From positions 7,899,182 to 7,963,181 of the forward strand of contig NC_052357.1 in NCBI RefSeq assembly GCF_009727055.1: a DNA stretch of 64,000 nt. Reading direction: 5' to 3'. Within the stretch, counting starts at the first letter, position 1. Every line of letters starts with the position of its first letter. Of the stretch, positions 48,767 to 59,189 are shown in pieces. Under the pieces are notes generated by a model. That model saw only the letters and a program-made list of their open reading frames with translations. It made no database searches and was not told the origin of the DNA. The DNA is from Benincasa hispida (taxonomy: Eukaryota > Streptophyta > Magnoliopsida > Cucurbitales > Cucurbitaceae). The position numbers and the translations under genes are program-made.

Positions 48767-50765
48767 TGATGACGAAAATTAGCTGCCAAAAACTTGATGA
48801 CTAAAATTATGTGGGACGCAATATTGCGATGCATGTCTTAGATTATGTGTTGGTTCTCATGCGTCAGTAGTCATGCGTTGAAATGAAAATATGCATTACT
48901 CTTACATGCGATGACTATGTGTTCCTGTCACAAGTTTTCTTGCTCTCGTGCCAAATATAACGCAAACGCAAGTTTCTCGGGTGATTCGAGGCCAAACTTA
49001 GGGACTTGTAGCTAAATGCTATGCGGTGATATGTTTGCGGCAGATGAATAAAAGAATGATAGGGGGAATAAGCTAATAAACTACTTCTACTCCTAACTAA
49101 CAGATTAAGCGGTGAAAATATGATTGAGAGGTAGAAATACGACAACTATTGACGCGTAGTAAATGCATGGAAAAATAGGTAAAATGTGAGGATGTCTTCA
49201 TCGCAACCCTAAGCTTGACCACAAGGGCAACCCCAGCCAACGCAAACTAATGCGATCATGCCATACACGCCTGCCGTAAATGCACGTGATTTGTAATAGC
49301 AAACAAGACTTATTCCTAAGTCTCCATTCTTGCTTATGCGATCTTAATCTAGCTCTCTCGAGCCTCGATTCTAACCTAGCTCTCTCAAGTCTTATGTTCT
49401 TTCTTTAGACTCTCTCTCGAGTAGCTCTAAAGGTGTGATGGGCGCATACATAAGACAAGGTAACCACAAAAGCCTAGTTGACGTAAGATTATTCCTATCT
49501 CTAGTGAACACTTGCTTACATTGCTTAATGCGACCAACCACTTACCCTCCTAGGTAGTTGGTTGTTGCTAATTTTACTCATAGACAAGCATTGCGTCCGC
49601 CTATAGACAGGTGTTGCTACAGCTTCACACTAAGCAAATAAGGTTTTCTCACAACACTCACGCAACGCACACCTCCCAGTGGTTTGCTACATGCTTCATA
49701 TTCCTATGCCGCATGATTAAGTATGTGATACTCTAACAATCTTACTCAATGATGAGATGAAAGTTAAGGATGCTAAAAAAAGGAAGATGAAGATGGAATC
49801 GAAGGAAATATAGAAATGCATTGATCACAAAATGTATTAATTCCTTAAGCCAAAATGCAATACAATACAATATAAGGAAAGAAGAGAAATGAAAAGGCTA
49901 GCTGGAAGCAATGTCTTGCTTCCAGTAGATATGTGTCAAGGCTGCCGGTGGTGCCATGGATGAGCGGTAGAGCAGACTCTCTCGATATCTAACTCTAGCG
50001 AAGGCTTCGATCGTCACTCGGAATGGATGAAGGAGATGAAAAACTATCAAGCTTTCCTCTCACGCTTTCGTCTGGATCACAAGGATCCGCCCTAAGGTGA
50101 GCCTCAGGCGATAAACCTTGGATGGATTGAAATTTTGCTCAGCAACTTCTATTTATAGAGCTTGATCGCCGACAACATTAATGGACCTACTTTGATTCTG
50201 ACATTGGTGGCGCGATGGTCCTTTTCTGAATCTCTGCTGCTAACGGCGTGGTAGGTGAAATGTCAACATCATCTTTTGATTCTCCTGAGGAATGCGTTCA
50301 TGTTGCATTCCACCAACCTTGCGTTCATTCCTCTATTATGGTTATCATCATGTAGCCACAATCTCCTTGTGATGACCGCATTCACTCGATGGCTGCAACT
50401 TCTCAGCGATGACCGCATTTGTTTGACGACCGCAACTTCTATGCAATGGACGAATGCGGTTGATGGCCGCAACATCCATGTGTCGAACGTATACGTTCGC
50501 CTTTGCGATGGAGAAATTCTCCGCATGCGGTCGTCTTTGCGATAGCCCGGCTTCTGCGTATGCGTTCTCTTCCTGCGTTAGCTACAAAGATAGACTATTG
50601 AACGCATACTAACACATAATAGTGGGTTAGCCAAGATTCTTAATGTCGAACGACGTAAACTCATTTTTTCATGAATTCCTAACATATTTGCCGCATATTT
50701 CACTTAACAATCCTCATAATTCTAAATAAAAGGCCTAAGATGACGTGTATTTCTGCTCGTCATCA
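48767..50765 (-). mobile_element. LTR-like element D, 2.0 kb, probable solo LTR
   Basis: The ends are short inverted repeats TGATGACGA and TCGTCATCA, with TG and CA termini. Flanks are GGTCCA (48761-48766) and AGTCCA (50766-50771), a target duplication of five or six bases with at most one change. A good TATA motif, CTCTATAAATAG, lies on the minus strand near 50150-50163, so the element probably points left. It is rich in GCATGCGG and TGCGATG words. No coding domain is recognised. Confidence 0.7.
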
Positions 50766-50771
50766 AGTCCA

Positions 50772-52160
50772 TTAATTTTGTGAATGTACATAAGACGTAT
50801 GTTTTATTATATGTCATATAGTATGCCATATAGTTGAAATCCCACCATAGGTTATGCATTGGTCATGCATCATCTCTATATTGTAAGAGTTATGATATAG
50901 TAGTTTGCATGATTAAATTACTTCAAGAGCATGCTCATGCATCATAAATATAAGAGTTATATTTATGCCTGCATTAAGCATATTCATGCACCATCTTTAT
51001 ATTATAAGTGTTATAGTATAAGAGTGTATGAAAGCATGTATGCTTAGTTCATTACCAAATATATATGAGTTATATATAGTAATGAATGAACATTGCATGA
51101 AGCATGATACATAGGTTAAATTTATAAGAGTTGTAAATACCTAGTCTAGCTTAATAATGTGAATGGTTTTGGTTGTTTCCTTTTATAATAGTTATATTGG
51201 AAATTAGAACTAAAATCAATAAGAAAGACATGCATGCAAACTTAGGCTTGAATCATGTTTTAAAAGAGTTTTAAAATTTGATGGAGATAGACCTAAGATC
51301 ACGGTTCTAATGAGATTAGAAACCTAAGATTTAATCTTTTAATCAGTTTAATAGGATTAAATTGACTAATAAAAGATTAAATATGTACCAAATCTATATA
51401 TAAGGACCTTAAGGCGAGTTCTGTCTAGGCTGGGGTACTTAAGATGACGGAAACAGAACATCCCTACTTGGGAACCTACCTAGAAAAGTGAATTAGATAG
51501 ATTTGATGCATGCATGCAAATTTGATGATAGTCCGTTAAAGAGTTTAATGGGACTTGATTCAAACTTGTTTAATTATCAAAGACAAGAGTTTTTTTTTTT
51601 TTAGAAAATTAAACTCACACTTAGATAAAATCAATAGCCAGATTGTCTAAGTTAATGAACCCTTAGGTAGAACATACATTGGGAGGTATTTGGAGTATAT
51701 GATACTTCACTTAAACCTCTTCACGTTTGTCCTTAATGTTCACACCGTGAGATCTATCCTCGGTCTCGAGGTACTCTGGGAGTGTCTCCCTAAAGGATGG
51801 TGTTTGGGTAGGTTAATACCAAGGTGAATGGAGAGAATGTTCATAGTAAGTGGGAGTGGGACATGTGACAACATATCCCACAGTCTCTCTCATTAGGTTG
51901 GATAATGTTTTGTGCATCGCCTCGAGGCACCCATGGAGTGTCCCCCTAAAGGATGATAATTTGCACGACTCTTTATCTGATCTCCTGTATAGGATAAGGT
52001 CGCTTTAGTCTCTTGTCCTAATCTACTTTTTCCCTAAGATGGGCGCATTAGGGCTGGACTCTAGGGCCTAAAATGAAGGTTACACTTACGCGAAATTGTT
52101 AAAGGTTAACAGTTCTGGACCAAAAAATGGTGACTGTTAGAGTAAGTTACCAGATTTGTA
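50772..52160 (+). mobile_element. Family A element leader, part 3 (non-coding)
   Basis: 50860-51130 has repeated CATGCATCAT...ATATTATAAGAGTTATA blocks. 51400-52140 has two GAGTGTC(T/C)CCCTAAAGGATG blocks (51781 and 51937) that mark an internal duplication. No open frame of useful length and no gag motif is seen. The 3' end of the element is not identifiable. Confidence 0.5.
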
Positions 52161-52639
52161 TCAAAAATACCCTTAGACTTAAAAAAAGAATTAAAAAATA
52201 ATCTTACCACTAATGTTTTCATTTAGAACTAATGGTAAGGATTTCCATTTGAAAATTTAAGTGTATTTTTTAGACTTTTTAAAATTTAGGGATTTTTTCA
52301 TTTTTTACATAAAATACAAAGTTAAATGATATTTTTTATAATTTAGTCTTTAAATTATTAGTAATTTGTTTCAAGAATGTCCCTAAATTATAGAAAATTT
52401 CGTTAATGCCCTTCAACTTAATTGGGCCTTGTTAGAAGGGCTATCCGCACAAAAAAAGTTCCATAAAAAAAAAAAGAAAGAAAGAAAGAAGGGAAAAAAG
52501 AAAAAAAAACATCACAAATCACAGCCTAAGATGGACGGTAGGACCTGCCGGAGGGCGACTGCTTGCCAACTAACGAACAACGAAAGTCAGCCACCAAATA
52601 CAAACTACTAAGAAAAAAGGAATCTCAGACTCGTCGGAA
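52161..52639. other. AT-rich spacer and promoter side of the next gene
   Basis: No gene. An A-rich GAAAGAAAGAAAG run at about 52465-52510 lies upstream of the start at 52640. Confidence 0.5.
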
Positions 52640-55600
52640 ATGAGCGAAGAAGAACCTCCCAAGCTCTACGCCAACAAACCCAAGAAAGGTATCATTCCAA
52701 AACTCATAACCCATTTCCCCAATTCTTCATGTCTTCCAAGTTTAGGCCCAAAATGGTTGCTCCAAGAAGCGATCCGATTCAATAATTCATTTCAATTATT
52801 GGGGTTCTTTTATATAATGGATGATCAATCGGCTTTTTGCCTTTTTTCCGTCTGCAAACAGCCCAGGTCAAACAATTTCAAGAACAGCATAAAGTCAGAG
52901 ACGCTTCTTCTTCACCGGCGCCACCAGCATCGTCGAATATGGCATCCGCATCCGCATCCGCATCCGCGTCTTCTTATCCTTCACCGCCGCAGCCTCCGAA
53001 GGAATCATTTGCAAGGCGATATAAGTTCTTATGGCCCATGCTTTTGACTGTCAACCTTGCTGTTGGAGGTAAATTTTCCCTCTCCCATGATGTGTGTTTA
53101 GTTTCTGGTTGTTGTGTTAATGTGTTTGATCCAGAGCGTTAAATGCCACAACGGGCAATCGGGTTTTTTAAATTTTATTTTGTTTACTCGGTTGTTCATG
53201 GAATCTTTGTATTTGGGATTGGTACTCTCTACTGAAATTTATGGTGGAGCGGACCAGTTTCTTTAGATTCTCAAATCCCGTTCTCTTCTTTCTGGTACTC
53301 GGACATTTGGGTCTTTCACCCTAGCTATGCAGATATCTTTGCTCGGAGGAATTCTGTATGCTTCGTTGTTTTGCCACTAACGTTGGCATAGAGTTGGGAA
53401 TGATCAGTTTCCTGTGTGATTCAAGTGTATATATAAGCATGAAATAACTGAAATTTGAGATCGATCAGAAACTAAAACCAGTTGTGTGCAATAAATTTTC
53501 TGATGATTTTGTTGAATACTCTCTTCGATCGAGGATGGTCTGCTATGACAAACTAGCACAATAGTACTTTTCAGGTGTATTAGTTAATCTAAAACGTGTC
53601 ATGGAACCACAAGTGAGTTAATTAGAGTTGGTTTTTTGGTCGAACCTGACATATATTGGTGAGTGGTAGAGATGTTGGTGGTACCGGAGTTGTCTTCAAT
53701 CCAGCAATCTTTACATCTTCCAGTAGGGCAAAGCGTTTGGCTAAATTAAACCTACACTATGATAAGACTGGGAGACTTTTGCCCTTTTATCTTTACATTC
53801 ATTGTCAATGTCTTTATCTAGCTTTTGGACAGAAGGGAAAACGATGACCAAATGTAGGGTTTTTATCTAGGTTTGATCGTTTTGAGATTGCTTGAGTCAA
53901 AGCTTCTTCTTGGTGCTCCCCTTCCAGGAAATTCTCTGATTATTGTTCAAGATATTTGTTTTAATTGGAATGCTTTCATTCAATCTATGTAATCATGTCT
54001 TTATGACATTTAGTTTTCTATTGGTATTGTCATATTTTGTTTTGGGATGTGATGAGGGTGCTATAGGTGTGTAATCAACCTAATTGAGATAGCCGGGTGT
54101 ACTTGCTGATCCTTAGTTCTAGTTCTTGTTAGTTTGATTGTTTCTTTGTAATTCAAGCATTAGTCTCTTTTCATTTCATCAATGAAAAGTGTTGTTTTTA
54201 TTTAAAAATAAAATAAAATAAAATAAAAAATTGATGGGGAGGGATGATTTGATCTCATTGACTTATGTTGTCAATGACGCTATCTTTTCTTTGACCAGGA
54301 AGGGAAGTCGCCTCCTTTGACCTTTTGAAAACCCTTGTAGAACAATCCTTATAGTTTTCAATCTAGCATTTTGCCTAAAGATTCTAAGAGACAACAGCTC
54401 CATCCTTGGTGTTAATCATCTTTATAGCAAACACCTCTGGTGGGCAACTATGACTTGTTTTCATCCCTCTCCACTCAATTTATAACCCGGTATTAGACTA
54501 AAAATGGAAGTTTAGAGATCTATTAGACTCTGTTTTAAATTCAGGAATTCGTTTGACTCGAAATTGAAGCTTTAAAGGCCTATTAAGACGTTTTTAAAAT
54601 TCAGGGAGCTAATAGATGCAAATTATGAAACTTAAGGATAAAAACTTGTAATTTAACCTTAAATTATTGATGAATAATGAAAACCACATTCTTCTAAAAA
54701 AAAAAACAAAAACAAAAACAAAAACAAAAACCAGATCTTTATTAAGAAAATGGAAGGATAGACTCCAGGGCAATACAAGAAAAACAATCCAAACCAAGTG
54801 GAGCCAAAATAGAAGGCATAGATGGGACCCTTTCAAACAGTATAACAAAAAGTTTCCTCCAACCTCTTCATAATTAGATGTTTTTCTTACCAAAGGTCTG
54901 ACAGTAAACTGCCTAAAAGGCTCTAGTACCCGAAGTTTTTTATGTTCCCTCCTCCAGCTCTTTCATCAACAAATCTAATAGCACAATAGGCTCCCTTCTT
55001 CATCCTTTAAACTTCTTGTTGTGATATGCCAACTCCTACGAAAAGAAGCCAATATTGTATTTGCAATTCAGTTATACACCACCATCTTTTACAAACTTTG
55101 GTACATCTCAGACAGGAAGTTCATACCTTGCCCAAACATCCTCCCAACAATTTGAATCAATCTACCATTACCCACTTCAATCTTTGAATTACTTTATACA
55201 GCCTTCTTCATTTTTTTGCAATATGGCAAGAGAATGTTGGGCATAGCAGTATATTTGTTTGACTTTGACATTAGTTGGCGTTATCCTCTTTGTCATGAGG
55301 AGATGGTAATTCAACTATTATCCTAGCGTAAGAGGTTACAATTATTTTGTGGAACGGTGTAGTGCACGCAATCCTTTGGAGGTTGTGGCTTGAAGAAACC
55401 AAAGGACTTTCCAAGGGATGGAGTTGAGCATGGACAACCTATGGGATGACATTAAGTTTTATTCTTCCTTTTGATGGATCCATTACAAATTTTATTGTAA
55501 CCATGATCTTTTGCAATTTATTGCCTATTGGGAAGCCTTTTTTGTAACCCCCTGGCTTTTTTGGAGATATCTCATCTGCCATCTTTTGATATGCCCTTTT

Positions 55601-56636
55601 GATCTTATACAATAATCAGTTTACTATTAAAAAAATATAAGGAAAAAAGAAAATATTTTTCATTTCTAAAATATTCCTCCATTGACTTCTCCATCTCCCC
55701 TACTTCTATGAAAAGTGAACCAATGTTCCTCACTCTTCCATATACATACTGCAAAAGACCTTGTGCCAAAACTGATCTGACTTATATTTTTGTATAATTA
55801 TATCTTTTATTGTCTTAAGTTTCTTGTCTTTGAAGACTGTCCTGTCCTTACATGCATACGTGCACATATATTGAAAAGTTTGGGGTATTTGAACTACATA
55901 TAGTTTCTATTCTTGCTGATACAATTACGGTATTAGACAACATGAGAATTGATTAATGGTCCTCCTTGGACATAATCTAGTGTCTTAAGTTAGAGATTAT
56001 GATATCCACGTATTAGTTCTTGGTAGTGATGTTTTTCTTCTCATTTCCCTTTGAGGATGACAAACACTTGTTAATACGAAAGCCCTAACCTAAAGGAGCC
56101 CAGCTCCACCATTTTCTCCTCCACTAGGCACCAGCTGTAGGTTGAGTGCCCTTTTCAAGGAAATATAGAACAGCAGGAACATTCTAATAGGTTTGATTCA
56201 CCTTATTTGTGGTTTGGGGCGTTAGGTCACGGAAATTTATCATCTTGCAATTGTTTGGATTCAGTAGTTGTCATTGTTTTTAGGAATATTTACTTGCTTT
56301 TGCACAAACTAAGACGAGTCTGTTAACTGTGTAGCTTATCTATTTATGAGGACAAAGAAGCAAGATGAACATGTAGCAGACGAAGATGCTGCCCCGGATT
56401 CAGCTACCAAGATTGCTCCTCCTGTTGTCGAGGAATCTTTTACCGGACCAGCCATTGTGGAGCCTGTGAAGGTAAGAGAACCAATTCCGGTAGACCAGCA
56501 GCGTGAACTTTTCAAGTGGATTTTGGAAGAGAAGCGCAAGATAAAGCCAAAGGATCGTGAAGAGAAGAAACGCATCGATGAGGAGAAGGCAATTCTCAAA
56601 CAGTTCATCCGAGCAAAATCCATTCCTAACATTTAA
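52640..56636 (+). CDS. Small single-pass membrane protein, unknown function
   Basis: Three exons at 52640-52688, 52862-53068 and 56335-56636 give 185 residues with GT-AG introns and consistent frame. The N-terminus (MSEEEPPKLYANKPKKAQVK) is hydrophilic and is followed by a Ser/Ala/Pro-rich part. An (AlaSer)n run at about 43-52 is encoded by GCATCC repeats. KESFARRYKFLWP leads into one membrane segment at about 71-90. The C-terminal half is charged, with PVDQQRELFKWILEEKRKIK and EEKAILKQFIRAKSIPNI, probably helical. I recognise this as a conserved plant protein pattern but cannot assign a function. Intron 2 is 3.27 kb and contains only simple repeats, such as an AAAAC run at 54698-54731, and no supported gene. 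Reading past exon 2 (to 53142) is intron. Confidence 0.82.
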
Positions 56637-58488
56637 AACTTTCCAAATGTAGCAAGCAAAAACATATTGACTATTTTAACATTGCTGATGGAATCTGAAT
56701 GTTGATGGTTTCTATGGTCCTAAAACGGTTTTGTATATTTCAAATCCTCCCACCCCCACCCAACATGCTAGTCGACGGGATGAACATGATTTTGTCCAGA
56801 AAACCAGCGATGAAATTTGTTAGGCCTACAGAACATACCTTTCACTGTTGAGGAAAGGAATATCTAGCCTTTTTTGGTGTTTGTTTATCTTTAGGTTATC
56901 TGGTTTGTTTGAGGAGAAACATCCATTTTATTAGAACTCAACTTGAGAGAAAATCCAAAGGAACAACTTCTGCAACTTGAAGAGTTTCACGTGGGCAGAA
57001 TGAAATAATGCACCATTTCCCAAATGGATGTGGACATATCCAATGCGTATGGTGAGATTTCTCAATCTGCATGCATAAACCTCCAAAAAAACCAAACTAA
57101 ATGCAACTTCCAATGGGTCAAGTTTTTGCTGCTCTTTTTGGAATATTTTGGTCTTTCTAGATAATCTGTCATAAGCTCCTTCCAATGTGCCTGCTGTAGG
57201 CTCCATGCTTCAAAAAGAATCATATAGGATTGATGAAATGATGCTGTTAAATAAATAAGAAGTCACCAATTTAAAGCAAAATCGCAATCAAAAAATGAGT
57301 CCTCCCTTAGAAATTGTACAAAGGGTCCAACGAGAGATTCTTGGAATTGCAAGTGTGCAACAAAAAGAGATGGGCTTAAAATATATTTTTCCCTCCTTTT
57401 CTAATCTTTTGTGAAAGAAACAACCATTTCCCATCACCCAACAATGGTAATAACATAAAAAGAAATGGGTTTTCAAGTGAATGAAAAAGGGTATTAAAAT
57501 TTTTGTCGGTATCTAACCATTTGAAAATCAACCATGAGCTTACTTGAAAGGCAATCTTTGTAGCTATTTGTTTTTCTCGATACCCAACTGTTGTAGAGTC
57601 AGACAGATTGTCCTGTGAGATTAGTTGAGATGCATGCAAGAGTTGACCCAGACACTCACAGATATATTAAAAAAAAAAAAAAAAAATGTTTTCAAGTGGA
57701 AGGAAAGGGTATCAAAATACTTTGCATTTGTAAAATGAGAATGAACTGTGGAATGGGACAGAAAACTAAAAAGGAGAAAGGATTTTTAGGTGTAGGAGGA
57801 CAAAAGTTGAGAGTAGGAGATGATGATGAGAGAATGTGGTGTGGTTGTAGTTAATTGATTCTCACATGAATGCATGGGGCTGCCCAGCTAACATCTTTCA
57901 TTTGGTGGGGGAGGCTTCAAAGCCATAAGAGTGATCATATAGCTGTGGGGACTCTTTTTCACAACCATATTTATTTCCCATCTTTAAACTCTTAATCATT
58001 GATCTCAATCTACATGAATGAAGTTTTTATTTCTTTATGAATCATGGTAGTCATAGTCATTGATTGCTTTAGAATACAATCATGGTATGTTTATTAAAGA
58101 ATGCCATTGTATTTAGACTGATGAATTGAATGTCATGGCTTTTGATTTGTTTGTTATTTCTTTACTTTATCATTCAAACAATTTCTCGTGTATATGAAAA
58201 CTCACATCAGCTGACCAGCTCCCACACAATCAAGTATAAGCTCTCTTTCTCTCTTTCTTTCATATAAAAACTCATTTTTAGCTCTCTTTCACATTATGAT
58301 CTTTCTCTGTCTTTCTCTGCTGCACGCGTGCACATACACATGGAAACTCATTCTTCAATCATTCAAATGGGAAAAGATGCAGTCAGAGCTGTGGTCAGAG
58401 CTGTGGTGATGATGATTAAGCATATTTAAGAGAAGCACAGAGAGAAAGAGAGAGAAAGACAGGGAGGCAGAGGAAATCTTTGTCCAAA
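56637..58488. other. Spacer and upstream region of the P450 gene
   Basis: No gene is supported. 56637-56900 is likely 3' untranslated sequence of the gene before it. A poly-A run lies at about 57669-57686. From 58230 the DNA becomes CT- then AG-rich, with a perfect 12-base palindrome TGCACGCGTGCA at 58321-58332. The AG-rich stretch 58430-58488 is the likely 5' untranslated region of the P450. Confidence 0.5.
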
Positions 58489-59149
58489 ATGGATAGTTTA
58501 TGGGATGTTTTGGTAGTGACAGCCATTTTTTTTACCACCATTATTCTCTATAGGAACTGCTTTAGACTTCTCAGATCAAAATTCTGCAACCAACTCCCTT
58601 TGGGCTCTCTTGGCTGGCCTTTCATTGGTGAGACTATTGAGTTCATCTCCTGCGCTTATTCGGACCGTCCCGAAACCTTCATGAACAAACGTCGTCGCCT
58701 GTAAGTTATCCACAAAAAACCACATCCAAATGCCTTCAAATGCTGATCTGATGTGACTTGTGAATGTTTCTTAATGGGGTTGCTTAGTTTTTATTATGAA
58801 CCAAAGCTTCATTTTCTGTAGGTATGGGAAGGTGTTCAAGTCACATATTTTTGGAAGTCCTACCATTGTTTCTACTGATTCAGAAGTCAGCAAGTTCATT
58901 CTGCAGAGTGATGCCAAGGCTTTTGTACCGTCTTATCCGAAATCTTTGACAGAATTGATGGGGAAGTCTTCTATTTTGCTGATAAATGGGAGCTTGCAGA
59001 AGAGAATTCATGGTCTTGTGGGAGCTTTCTTCAAGTCTTCACATCTCAAAGCTCAAATAACCAAGGATATGGAGTGTTATGTCCAATTATCAATGGCAAA
59101 TTGGACTGAGAACAATCTTATTTACCTTCAAGATGAAACCAAAAATGTC

Positions 59150-59189
<40 letters not shown>

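Noticed and set aside
52837..53142. A separate 101-residue protein
   Set aside because: It is exon 2 of the 185-residue gene read into both introns.
54609..54893. A coding frame in intron 2 of the small membrane protein gene
   Set aside because: It is low complexity (AAAAC repeats on the other strand), with no recognisable domain and no splice context.
57376..57639. Minus-strand 87-residue frame between genes
   Set aside because: No similarity to a known domain, no promoter or splice support, and composition like the spacer.
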